DNA from: an uncultured Coprococcus sp. | Lineage (GTDB): Bacteria; Bacillota; Clostridia; Lachnospirales; Lachnospiraceae | Direction: 5' to 3' | Assembly (NCBI GenBank): GCA_934277375.1 | Contig: CAKQTZ010000017.1 | Coordinates: 1 to 46,584, forward strand | DNA length: 46,584 bases | In this document: piece by piece, positions 10,902 through 18,348 of the stretch | Layout: every line of letters starts with the position of its first letter | Position numbering within the stretch: position 1 is the first letter of the stretch | The notes under the pieces: generated by a model | The model's database searches: none | The model's input: only the letters and a program-made list of their open reading frames with translations | Told to the model about the DNA's origin: nothing | Position numbers and translations under genes: made by a program

Positions 10902-12725
10902 ATGGAGGCGACAGACGAAACAATGAGATTTCTTCAGAAACAATATAATAAAAAATGGTTGCTGCCGTTGCTGACTTTTTTGGTCGGATGTTTGATTTTG
11001 ATCGTGTTTTTATATCATTCTTATGATACAAACCGAAAACAGGTGCGGACCGTTACGGAGCTGAATGCAAGCACATATGCGGAACGACTACGCGACGATA
11101 TGAATCGCGGAGTTGCTGTTACCGATGCACTGAAAGCAATTATAATCAGCGGGAATGGAACAATCGATAATTTTGAAAAGATATCTGAGAATCTGATGTC
11201 AGATTTTGTCCAAAGTATACAGATTGCACCGGATGGGGTTGTCACGGAGATTTACCCGGCAGAAGGAAATGAGTCAGGAAAGATAGACCTGATTCATGAT
11301 GAAAGACGTGGGGAAATCTGTCGCTATGGAAGAGATAACAACTGTGTAACTATGCAGGGACCTTTTGATTTAAAGCAGGGAGGTCGTGGAATTGCAGTTC
11401 GCAATCCTGTCTATCTTGAGGAGGCGGATGGCAATCCCGTATTCTGGGGATTTACCATTGTGATCATCCGGGTTCCGGAAATTTTTGAAGAGTCGGTGAG
11501 TGCTCTTACGGATTTTGGATATGATTACTGCCTGACCAAGACGGTTTCTCCTCTTTCGGAAGAATGCGATAGAATATCCTTCTCGAAAGAGAATCTGGCT
11601 GATCCGGTTACATATACGTTTGAATTTGGAGGCTGTACATTTTATCTGGCAGTCACGCCTAAGGATGGATGGAATCAAGGGCGGAAGATACTTCCGAATC
11701 TGGTTCTTGGATTCTTCATTGTATTATTTTTGACAGGATTGGTGATCGTCATTCTTGTAATCGAATTCCAACGGGAAGCTTTAAAGAAAATGGCGATCAC
11801 AGATTCTCTAACCGGACTTTTAAACCGGAAGGGGTTTGAGGAACAAATCGAAAGTGCAATAAAGGATACCTCAGATGTATATTGTGTGGGAATTCAGACA
11901 GATATTGACGACTTCAAATTTATCAATGATATGTATGGACATGAAGCGGGTGATGCCGCACTTAGGATACTTGCGCAGAGTATGCGGAATGCTTTTGAAA
12001 AGGATGCGATTCTATGTAGAAATGGTGGCGATGAATTCTCGGCGGTTCTGATAGGAATGACGGAGTCAGAAGCGAAGGGAAAAATCGAGGAATTCACTTT
12101 ACAGCCAAGATATATCACACATAATGGAGAGAAACGTCCATTTTATATTTCACTAGGGTATGCAGAATATCCGAAGGATTGTGATGATGTATCGGAATTG
12201 ATCAGCTGTGCGGACATGGCGCTTTATGCGGTGAAATTACACGGAAAGCATAGCTGCTGTGCGTTTGATGGTAACTACAAAGTGCAACATAGAAGCCAGT
12301 TGGGATTTGCTCTTCAGGATGTGTCAAGAAATCTGCCGGGGGCATTTCTGATATACATTGCGGATAAAATGGATGACCGCATCTTATTTGCAAATCAGGA
12401 GTTGATAAGATTTGCGGGATGTAAGGACTATGATGAGTTTCTTGCATATACGGATCAGCGATTTCGAAATCTGATTCATCCGGAGGAGCAGGATGCGGTT
12501 GAGACGAGCATCTGGAAGCAGATTGATTCGGCGAAAAGTGAAAACAATGATTATGTCAAATTCCGTTTTGCGAAAAAAGATGGAACGTATCGTCCGGTAT
12601 TCGATCATGGAAGAATTGTGAAAAACCGGTATTATGGAAATGTATTTTATGTGTTGATTATGGATTGTGCTTTGGTGGAATCCTATTATGACGACGAATT
12701 CATAGACTTGACGTTTCCAAAGTAA
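10902..12725 (+). CDS. Membrane diguanylate cyclase with sensor loop and C-terminal PAS-like domain
   Basis: A 607-residue protein expected to make cyclic di-GMP from two GTP. Transmembrane segment 1 (about residues 21-40) and segment 2 (about 265-288) enclose an extracytoplasmic CHASE-like sensor domain of about 225 residues. The GGDEF domain follows (about 295-450) with the intact motif NGGDEF at 374-379 and the Mg-binding D of TDIDDFKFIND. No RxxD product-inhibition site precedes it. A PAS-like region covers about 465-595. PAS after GGDEF is an unusual order. The ATG at 10902 has only a weak ribosome binding site; the ATG at 10923 is an alternative. It is a single-gene transcript with its own promoter and terminator. 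Confidence 0.88.
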   Translation: MEATDETMRFLQKQYNKKWLLPLLTFLVGCLILIVFLYHSYDTNRKQVRTVTELNASTYAERLRDDMNRGVAVTDALKAIIISGNGTIDNFEKISENLMSDFVQSIQIAPDGVVTEIYPAEGNESGKIDLIHDERRGEICRYGRDNNCVTMQGPFDLKQGGRGIAVRNPVYLEEADGNPVFWGFTIVIIRVPEIFEESVSALTDFGYDYCLTKTVSPLSEECDRISFSKENLADPVTYTFEFGGCTFYLAVTPKDGWNQGRKILPNLVLGFFIVLFLTGLVIVILVIEFQREALKKMAITDSLTGLLNRKGFEEQIESAIKDTSDVYCVGIQTDIDDFKFINDMYGHEAGDAALRILAQSMRNAFEKDAILCRNGGDEFSAVLIGMTESEAKGKIEEFTLQPRYITHNGEKRPFYISLGYAEYPKDCDDVSELISCADMALYAVKLHGKHSCCAFDGNYKVQHRSQLGFALQDVSRNLPGAFLIYIADKMDDRILFANQELIRFAGCKDYDEFLAYTDQRFRNLIHPEEQDAVETSIWKQIDSAKSENNDYVKFRFAKKDGTYRPVFDHGRIVKNRYYGNVFYVLIMDCALVESYYDDEFIDLTFPK

Positions 12726-12762
12726 TTTGAAATACTCGATTTTGATCGGGGAGCACCAACCA

Positions 12763-12796
12763 ACAGTCAGGCTGATATTAGCCTGGCTGTGTTTTT
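12763..12796 (+). terminator. Terminator of the diguanylate cyclase gene
   Basis: ACAGTCAGGCT (12763-12773) pairs with AGCCTGGCTGT (12780-12790, one G-T pair), followed by GTTTTT. Confidence 0.8.
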
Positions 12797-12810
12797 GAAA
12801 GGAATAAAAT

Positions 12811-12909
12811 ATGCTAAAGGAACCCAATTGGTTGAAAGGTGAGTCCAAAGAGAAATTGCAGACTGCTTGGAAATATAATAACAAGATTGTGAGCCAGAAC
12901 TTTCGGTGA
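12811..12909 (+). CDS. Small hypothetical protein, 32 aa
   Basis: An ORF beginning MLKEPNWLKGESKEKL, with GAAAGGA 9 bases upstream and its own terminator 12 bases after the stop. It lies just after the terminator of the cyclase gene, so expression would need read-through or an unseen promoter. The peptide is basic, with two Trp residues and no hydrophobic segment. I do not recognise it; it may be a small protein or a remnant. Confidence 0.4.
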   Translation: MLKEPNWLKGESKEKLQTAWKYNNKIVSQNFR

Positions 12910-12921
12910 AATGATCTAGAT

Positions 12922-12952
12922 AAAAGATGCCTTATGTGGGCATCTTTTATTT
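12922..12952 (+). terminator. Intrinsic terminator after the 32-codon ORF
   Basis: AAAAGATGCC (12922-12931) and GGCATCTTTT (12939-12948) form a 10-bp stem ending in a T-rich tail. Confidence 0.8.
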
Positions 12953-12979
12953 AATAATAGCAATAATTAACTACTTTGC

Positions 12980-13008
12980 TTGACTTTACCTATGCATCAG
13001 TATATAAT
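12980..13008 (+). promoter_or_regulatory. Strong sigma-70-type promoter of rbr-dfx
   Basis: TTGACT (12980-12985), a 17-base spacer, and a perfect TATAAT (13003-13008), 46 bases upstream of the rubrerythrin start. Confidence 0.85.
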
Positions 13009-13036
13009 TCTTATTAAGAACTATTCCTAATAAGAA
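13008..13036. promoter_or_regulatory. Tandem PerR/Fur-like operators
   Basis: TTCTTA-T-TAAGAA (13008-13020) is a perfect 6-1-6 palindrome that starts at the last base of the -10 element. TTCCTA-A-TAAGAA (13024-13036) is a second copy with one mismatch, 16 bases downstream centre to centre. The geometry matches PerR and Fur boxes, and clostridial rubrerythrin and desulfoferrodoxin genes are known PerR targets. PerR is inferred; no perR gene lies in the window. Confidence 0.65.
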
Positions 13037-13053
13037 GAACGGAGGTAAAGGAT

Positions 13054-13596
13054 ATGGCAGCAAACAAATACACAGGAACACAGACAGAGAAGAATTTGCA
13101 GGAGGCATTTGCGGGAGAGTCTCAGGCAAGAAATAAGTATACCTATTTTGCATCTGTAGCAAAGAAGGAAGGCTACGAGCAGATGTCAGCATTATTTTTA
13201 AAGACCGCAGATAATGAGAAAGAACATGCAAAGATGTGGTTCAAGGAATTAGCAGGAATTGGTGATACAAAGGAAAATCTGGCAGCAGCTGCGGAAGGCG
13301 AGAATTATGAGTGGACAGATATGTATGATGGCTTTGCGAAAACAGCCGAAGAAGAAGGTTTCCCTGAACTTGCAGCAAAATTCAGAGCAGTCGGGGAGAT
13401 TGAGAAGCATCACGAGGAGAGATATCGTGCACTTCTTAAGAATATTGAAACTGCGCAGGTATTTGAAAAGAGCGAAGTTAAGGTGTGGGAATGCCGTAAC
13501 TGCGGACATATCGTGGTAGGAACAAAGGCTCCTGAGGTATGCCCAGTATGTAATCATCCGCAGAGTTATTTTGAAGTTCGTGAAGAGAACTACTAG
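13054..13596 (+). CDS. rbr: Rubrerythrin
   Basis: A 180-residue non-haem iron protein that reduces hydrogen peroxide in anaerobes. The ferritin-like diiron domain (about 1-140) carries the ligands in [21 protein letters not shown] and [10 protein letters not shown]. The C-terminal rubredoxin-like domain holds one Fe in the CRNCGH and CPVCNHP knuckles. CGGAGG precedes the ATG. It is followed 19 bases later by desulfoferrodoxin, so both products are made together: superoxide to peroxide, then peroxide to water. The paired operators over the promoter point to induction by peroxide. Confidence 0.96.
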   Translation: MAANKYTGTQTEKNLQEAFAGESQARNKYTYFASVAKKEGYEQMSALFLKTADNEKEHAKMWFKELAGIGDTKENLAAAAEGENYEWTDMYDGFAKTAEEEGFPELAAKFRAVGEIEKHHEERYRALLKNIETAQVFEKSEVKVWECRNCGHIVVGTKAPEVCPVCNHPQSYFEVREENY

Positions 13597-13615
13597 GAGA
13601 GGAGAAGATAAAAGC

Positions 13616-13990
13616 ATGGAAGTAAAGTATTATGTATGTAAGCATTGTGGAAACATTGTTGAAAAGGTAAAGGACAAGGGTGTACCTGTCATGTGTTGCG
13701 GAGAGGCTATGCAGAAATTAAAAGCCGGAGTGACAGACGCTGCAGTTGAGAAGCATGTACCTGTGTATACGGTGGAAGGTAATCATGTTCATGTTGTTGT
13801 CGGAGAAACAAAACATCCAATGCTTGAAGAGCATTTCATTGAGTGGATCACATTAAATACCAATCAGGGTATTTACAGAAAGCAGTTAAATCCGGGACAG
13901 GATCCGGTAGCGGAATTCTGCCTTTGTGATGGCGAACAGGTAGAAGAAGTATATGCATATTGTAATCTGCATGGATTATGGAAATGCTAA
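13616..13990 (+). CDS. dfx: Desulfoferrodoxin (superoxide reductase)
   Basis: A 124-residue superoxide reductase that converts superoxide to peroxide without making oxygen. The N-terminal desulforedoxin domain binds Fe through CKHCG and MCCGE. The C-terminal catalytic centre has the His ligands in EKHVPVY and NHVHVVVG-KHPM and the Cys-His pair in YCNLHGLW. It is therefore the two-iron form. The start at 13616 is set by GGAGAGGAG; the upstream in-frame ATG at 13571 lies inside rubrerythrin. It is the second gene of the rbr-dfx operon, and electrons probably come from rubredoxin. Confidence 0.95.
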   Translation: MEVKYYVCKHCGNIVEKVKDKGVPVMCCGEAMQKLKAGVTDAAVEKHVPVYTVEGNHVHVVVGETKHPMLEEHFIEWITLNTNQGIYRKQLNPGQDPVAEFCLCDGEQVEEVYAYCNLHGLWKC

Positions 13991-14017
13991 AAGTATTTGA
14001 ATAGAATCACACAGAAA

Positions 14018-14047
14018 AAGCATGAGGACTAAACATCCTTATGCTTT
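14018..14047 (+). terminator. Terminator after dfx (hairpin copy 2)
   Basis: AAGCATGAGGA (14018-14028) pairs with TCCTTATGCTT, with the loop CTAAACA. It differs from the 9770 hairpin at two positions only. The T-run is interrupted and continues a few bases on (seven Ts at 14053-14059). Confidence 0.7.
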
Positions 14048-14156
14048 CAGCCGTTTTTTTGATATAATTAAACTATCGGTTAAAGTTACTTGTAGATGAA
14101 TGCAATACAAATCTTCAGAGAGAAAGCGGAAAAGAACAAAGAAGAGGTGTGATCAT

Positions 14157-14453
14157 ATGTGGACAATAAAGAGAATAGATGAGGCAGATTTCGGCTGTGA
14201 GGAGAGACTTCCGGGTGAACCGCTGATGGTGCTGGTGAGCCTGGAGAGCGATGACGGAAGAGTCATACAGTTTGAGGCTGCGGACAACTGGCTTACAGTT
14301 CAGGAACTTTCTGAGGGTGATGAGTGGCCGGAGGATATAGAGACACCTGATGAGGCTGACGAGAGAACAGACAGGCAGACTCAGTGGATGGAGAATTATT
14401 TTAGTGCTCTGGAGGAACTGGAGGAAGACGATGTTATAAATGAAGAGATATAA
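14157..14453 (+). CDS. Small acidic hypothetical protein, 98 aa
   Basis: The start at 14157 follows GAAGAGGTG; the longer frame from 14100 adds an improbable Lys/Arg-rich head. The protein starts MWTIKRIDEADFGCEE, has a short beta-rich core (LMVLVSLESDDGRVIQFEAADNWL) and a very acidic C-terminus with about a dozen Glu and Asp in the last 30 residues. There is no membrane segment or known motif. It stands alone between two terminators. The function is unknown. Confidence 0.7.
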   Translation: MWTIKRIDEADFGCEERLPGEPLMVLVSLESDDGRVIQFEAADNWLTVQELSEGDEWPEDIETPDEADERTDRQTQWMENYFSALEELEEDDVINEEI

Positions 14454-14535
14454 TTAACTTTCTACGTGTTTGCAGAAAAGCTATATGAAGCCAGAAAAAC
14501 AAGAAAACTGAAGATCCGGTTGAAACTAAGATATG

Positions 14536-14578
14536 GGATGTAGATCGTGGGCATGGACTGCGGTCTGCATCCTTTTTT
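14536..14578 (+). terminator. Intrinsic terminator
   Basis: GGATGTAGA (14536-14544) pairs with TCTGCATCC (14564-14572), followed by six Ts. Confidence 0.8.
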
Positions 14579-14663
14579 GTTGTGCTCACGAGGATCGTGG
14601 AAATGTCTGCCCGCGATTCATAATAAAATAAAGTTATATCCCCTGATTTCTTACTTTAGGAAA

Positions 14664-14692
14664 TTGTATGATAAATACTAAAAAGATATACT
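14664..14692 (+). promoter_or_regulatory. lysR promoter with overlapping LysR-type box
   Basis: TTGTAT (14664-14669), 17 bases, TATACT (14687-14692). ATAC-N7-ATAT at 14675-14689 lies across the spacer and -10; it is a near match to the two boxes after the gene, so autorepression is likely. Confidence 0.55.
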
Positions 14693-14727
14693 ATATGCAT
14701 AATTATACCGAAAAGGAATGGTGACAT

Positions 14728-15624
14728 ATGGATATAAGAGATATGACTTATTTTTTACAGATAGCGGAGTATGAAAACGTATCGAGGGCGGCTGAGGAGC
14801 TGCATATTTCACAGCCACCTCTCAGCAGGCAGCTCAGAAAGTTGGAAGAGGAACTGGGAGTGGAATTGTTTACGAGGGATAACGGCAGGCTGCAGCTCAC
14901 GGAAGCAGGGCACTTTTTCAGGGAGAGGGCGCAGGAGGTCATATCGCTGGTGGATAAGACCAGAAGCCAGATGGCTGAGAGGTATAATGGAGCCGGAGGC
15001 AAGATAAGGATAGGAACTATAGAGACCCTAAGTGCAGAGAAGCTTCCGAAATGGGTGGCGGGATTTCATGAGCTTTACCCCAATGTGACGTATCAGATAG
15101 TAAATAATAATTCCGAGGAGATTATCCGGATGGTTGACAAGGGCCTGCTTGATATGGGAATCGTGAGGGAGCCAGTTAACAGCCAGTACTATGAGAGAAT
15201 AAGGCTTCAGGAGGATTCGTGGATAGCATATATACCGAACAGAAATCCTCTGTCACAGAAGAATAGGACAACTATAGAGATAGAGCTTGCCGATCTCAAG
15301 GATGAACCGCTTATACTGCCATCAAGGGGCATACATGAGAAGCAGATAAAGACGTGGTTTGAGATGATAGGTGCCGAGCCGAAGGTTGTGTGCTGGTATT
15401 CATCTCTGGTAAATGGCGTGTCCCTCGTAAAAAACGGTATAGGGACAATGCTCTGTCCAAAGTCTGCGCAGTCTATTCTGGATTACAGTTGTGCGGCTGT
15501 GAGGGAGATCGTGAATCCTACCATGACAACGGGGTCGGTAATCGTGTGGAAGAACTTCCACAATCTGTCGGAGTCGGCAAGAAAGTTTATAGATTACGTG
15601 AAGTCGAAGGAGATAAAAGAATAG
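14728..15624 (+). CDS. LysR-family transcriptional regulator of the downstream cluster
   Basis: A 298-residue regulator. The N-terminal winged helix-turn-helix covers residues 1-60 (YFLQIAEYENVSRAAEELHISQPPLSRQLRKLEEELG), followed by a linker helix and a periplasmic-binding-protein-like effector domain (about 90-295; GKIRIGTIETLSAEKLP). The gene has its own promoter and is collinear with the seven-gene cluster starting at 15843. The two T-N11-A boxes after it sit in front of the cluster promoter at the positions LysR activators use. It probably activates the cluster when it binds the substrate or an intermediate. The effector is unknown. Confidence 0.9.
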   Translation: MDIRDMTYFLQIAEYENVSRAAEELHISQPPLSRQLRKLEEELGVELFTRDNGRLQLTEAGHFFRERAQEVISLVDKTRSQMAERYNGAGGKIRIGTIETLSAEKLPKWVAGFHELYPNVTYQIVNNNSEEIIRMVDKGLLDMGIVREPVNSQYYERIRLQEDSWIAYIPNRNPLSQKNRTTIEIELADLKDEPLILPSRGIHEKQIKTWFEMIGAEPKVVCWYSSLVNGVSLVKNGIGTMLCPKSAQSILDYSCAAVREIVNPTMTTGSVIVWKNFHNLSESARKFIDYVKSKEIKE

Positions 15625-15629
15625 ATGAT

Positions 15630-15674
15630 ATACCCATAAAGTATATGAGCATGAAATGCATACCTGTAGAGTAT
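15630..15674. promoter_or_regulatory. Two LysR-type boxes, ATAC-N7-GTAT, 30 bp apart
   Basis: ATAC-CCATAAA-GTAT (15630-15644) and ATAC-CTGTAGA-GTAT (15660-15674) are centred exactly 30 bp apart, so they lie on the same face of the helix. Both fit the T-N11-A rule for LysR proteins. Relative to the predicted start near 15731 they are centred at about -94 and -64; -65 is the classic recognition-site position. Confidence 0.7.
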
Positions 15675-15695
15675 AAAAAATAGAAAAATGGTGAT

Positions 15696-15724
15696 TTGAC
15701 AATGCATGCCAGCACTGATATCAT
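15696..15724 (+). promoter_or_regulatory. Promoter of the LysR-controlled cluster
   Basis: TTGACA (15696-15701), a 17-base spacer, TATCAT (15719-15724). The predicted transcript starts near 15731, about 110 bases upstream of the first gene. Confidence 0.7.
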
Positions 15725-15758
15725 GAGCCCATCGAAAACGAAATGCAGTTGATCAGGC

Positions 15759-15795
15759 AAAGGAGCCACTCTTTAGGGAGAGGCTCCTTTTCTTT
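15759..15795 (+). terminator. Terminator or attenuator in the cluster leader
   Basis: AAAGGAGCC (15759-15767) pairs with GGCTCCTTT (15782-15790), with a TTTTCTTT tail. It lies between the cluster promoter and the first gene, so it can end lysR read-through but must also be passed by cluster transcripts. Confidence 0.75.
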
Positions 15796-15842
15796 ATATC
15801 TGACAGCCGTGTTTAAGTTGAAAAGAGGCAGGAGGGAAGAAT

Positions 15843-17138
15843 ATGCATGATATGAGACGATATGTGACAGATCAGATCAGGTGGATAAAGCAAATGTCTT
15901 ATGAAGATATACCAGATGAAGTGAAGACGAGGGCAAGATGGATTCTTCTGGATTCCGTGGGCTGCATAGTGAATGGAATGTCGGGAGACAGGCTTCCACC
16001 TGATATATATGAAGCGGTGCTGAAAAGTTCAGCGGCGATGGTGTCGACAGAGCTATATGAGGGAAATAGGTTTTCGATAGGACATCCTGCATGTCATATA
16101 GTTCCGCTGCTTTTGGTTGAGGCCGGAGAGCGCGCAGATCTTACATATAAAGATGCTTTAAGGATTTTCATTTGCGCATATGAGCTTGCATCAAGGTGGG
16201 GACGTTCAGTGAGATTTACAAATGATATGTTGGGACATGGCACCATAATGAATGCCGGAGCGGCAGTTGTGGAAGGGCTCATGGCTGACATGACCGAGGA
16301 GGAATTTGTTAATTATCTCATGACATGCGAAGTGCTTCCGGAGGTGTCAACGTGGCAGTCAGTATTTGAGGGAAGTGCAATACATGACTATTATCCTGGG
16401 ATCGCGGCGGTAAACGCCAAGAATGCACTTTACATGTCAAATAACAATGTGAAGAGCAGTGAGGAACTAATAAGAAGCGTGTACGGAAAGATAACAGGGA
16501 CAAAAGTCATAGAAGACAATTTGTCCGATGACGATGACATAGGCTGGTACATAGTGAAGAATTATTTCAAAGTACATTCAGGGTGTAGATTCATCCATCC
16601 GTTTGCAGATGTGATAGAGCAGCTGATGAAAGAAGGACTCACCAGGGAAGATGTGAGGGAGATACAGGTAGCTACATATAAAAAAGCGGCGATGATCTCA
16701 GATCAACATGTGACAAATGTTCTGGCGGCGAAATTCTCTACACCGGTATCACTGGCGATTCTGTTGTCGGAGGGGCGTTTGTATCCCGAAGATATAGAGC
16801 GGGCGCTTAAGAAAGGATATATTCAGGAGTTGGCATCAAAAATCTATCTCACGGAGGATGACAGGTACAATGAACTGCTGCCGGATGTCCGGGGAGGAAT
16901 GGTGAGAGTCATAAAAAATGATGGACAGGTGATAGAACGGGAAGTCTTCCATGCGCATGGCGATTTTGATGATCCGGCAGGATATACAGAGGGGCAGCTC
17001 ACGGACAAGTTCCAGAGTGTGACAGAGAGGTGTTTGGATTTATCGCAGCAGGAAGATCTGATAGAGAGCATATTGAGGGGCAGTGATGAACTTACAGTGC
17101 AGGAAATTTTCAGGACATATTTTGAATGTGTCAGATAG
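15843..17138 (+). CDS. MmgE/PrpD-family protein (2-methylcitrate dehydratase-like)
   Basis: A 431-residue member of the MmgE/PrpD family, whose known members include 2-methylcitrate dehydratase, cis-aconitate decarboxylase and iminodisuccinate epimerase. Family features seen are ARWILLDSVGCIVNG near the N-terminus, the LGHGTIMNAGAA helix, HSGCRFIHPFADVI and the AAKFSTPVSLAILLSEG strand. AGGAGG precedes the ATG. It is the first enzyme gene of a seven-gene cluster and is separated by only 9 bases from the next gene. In this company (ornithine-cyclodeaminase-like enzyme, nitrilase, importer) the methylcitrate cycle is unlikely; no prpB or prpC is nearby. It probably dehydrates, decarboxylates or isomerises a carboxylic acid made in the pathway. 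Confidence 0.85.
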   Translation: MHDMRRYVTDQIRWIKQMSYEDIPDEVKTRARWILLDSVGCIVNGMSGDRLPPDIYEAVLKSSAAMVSTELYEGNRFSIGHPACHIVPLLLVEAGERADLTYKDALRIFICAYELASRWGRSVRFTNDMLGHGTIMNAGAAVVEGLMADMTEEEFVNYLMTCEVLPEVSTWQSVFEGSAIHDYYPGIAAVNAKNALYMSNNNVKSSEELIRSVYGKITGTKVIEDNLSDDDDIGWYIVKNYFKVHSGCRFIHPFADVIEQLMKEGLTREDVREIQVATYKKAAMISDQHVTNVLAAKFSTPVSLAILLSEGRLYPEDIERALKKGYIQELASKIYLTEDDRYNELLPDVRGGMVRVIKNDGQVIEREVFHAHGDFDDPAGYTEGQLTDKFQSVTERCLDLSQQEDLIESILRGSDELTVQEIFRTYFECVR

Positions 17139-17147
17139 GAGGAGATT

Positions 17148-18263
17148 ATGAGCAAGACAGAGTTTCTGTTTTTGTCAGAGGACGACCTTGTTAAAGCAGG
17201 GGTGTTGAATGCTTCGGAATGCATAGATACGTGTGAGGATGTATTTGGCATACTGAGTGATGGTGATTACCTGATGGGTGGTCTGAATCACAATGAACAC
17301 GGATTGTCCATTGTGTTCCCGAAGGAAACACAGTTTCCGGGAATGCCGGTGGCTGGACCGGAAAGAAGATTTATAGCCATGCCGGCATATCTGGGGGGTG
17401 ATTTCCATGTGTGTGGAGAAAAGTGGTATGGATCAAATGTTGAAAATCCGGGACATAGAGGACTTCCGAGATCAGTACTTATGATAACCCTGAATGATCC
17501 GGAGAGCTGCGAACCGATCTCGTATATGTCGGGAAATCTGATAAGTTCCATGAGAACGGGGTGTATACCGGGGGTGTTCCTAAGGCATTTTGGAAATGAG
17601 GATGCGAAGACTGCGGCACTCATTGGAACAGGACCTGTACAGAGGGCAACGGTGCTTGCGATACACTCAGTTTTGCCGGAAATACGTAAGATATATTGCA
17701 AGGCTGCACATATAGAGCATGCGGAGAAATTTGCAGAGTGGGTGAAGCAGGAGACGGGCATTGATGCCGAGGCTGTTTTGTCCATGGAGGAATGTATAGC
17801 TGCGGGAGATGTGGTGAGCATAGCGGCTTCACCGAAGGATCCCCTTTATATAAAGAATGAATGGATAAAGGATGGTGCATGTGTACTGCTGACATCCCCG
17901 ATCGAGGCAGATGATGATTTCTGGCTGAAAAATGAGCTGTGCTTTGACAACACGAAAATGCACATGGCTTACTACGATGAGGCGCTTGGAGTTGGAAGCA
18001 TACTCAAGGCGAACAATGGCTGGGGCAAAATGTACAAGCTTATGGAGGATGGCCTTCTGCCCGATCTCCGTTCCCAGACAAGTATGGGGGATGTGGTTAG
18101 AGGAAAGGCTGATGGCAGGATAGAACATGACAGAAAAGAGATATTTGTGACAAGCGGGCAGGTGCTGTTTGACCTGGCATGGGGTTACAGGCTTTATCAG
18201 AAGGCGCTTGGCGCAGGCGAGGGAACAAGATTGAAGATATGGGATGATCCATGTTGGAAATAA
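17148..18263 (+). CDS. Ornithine cyclodeaminase/mu-crystallin family protein
   Basis: A 371-residue NAD(P)-binding protein of the ornithine cyclodeaminase/mu-crystallin family, resembling the subgroup annotated as tyramine oxidase subunit B. The Rossmann dinucleotide site is in KTAALIGTGPVQRATV (about residue 155-170); the family substrate-binding stretch includes RRFIAMPAYLGG and GLPRSVLMITLND. Members catalyse oxidative deamination or imine reduction of amino acids. GGAGGAG overlaps the end of the PrpD gene, 9 bases apart, showing co-translation. The true substrate is unknown; the tyramine name is an annotation habit and not evidence of amine oxidation here. Confidence 0.85.
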   Translation: MSKTEFLFLSEDDLVKAGVLNASECIDTCEDVFGILSDGDYLMGGLNHNEHGLSIVFPKETQFPGMPVAGPERRFIAMPAYLGGDFHVCGEKWYGSNVENPGHRGLPRSVLMITLNDPESCEPISYMSGNLISSMRTGCIPGVFLRHFGNEDAKTAALIGTGPVQRATVLAIHSVLPEIRKIYCKAAHIEHAEKFAEWVKQETGIDAEAVLSMEECIAAGDVVSIAASPKDPLYIKNEWIKDGACVLLTSPIEADDDFWLKNELCFDNTKMHMAYYDEALGVGSILKANNGWGKMYKLMEDGLLPDLRSQTSMGDVVRGKADGRIEHDRKEIFVTSGQVLFDLAWGYRLYQKALGAGEGTRLKIWDDPCWK

Positions 18264-18348
18264 ATAAAAGATACCAGAGGAAGAATCAAAGTAAAAAACA
18301 AAGAATGCGACAGAGAAAGCAGAGAGAAGAAAGAGAGGCGTATGTATT

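Noticed and set aside
15843..17138. Methylcitrate-cycle gene prpD
   Set aside because: No prpB, prpC or propionyl-CoA genes nearby; the neighbours point to a different pathway, so only the family is called.
17148..18263. Firm naming as tyramine oxidase subunit B or ornithine cyclodeaminase
   Set aside because: The family is clear but no large oxidase subunit is present and the substrate residues cannot be assigned by eye.
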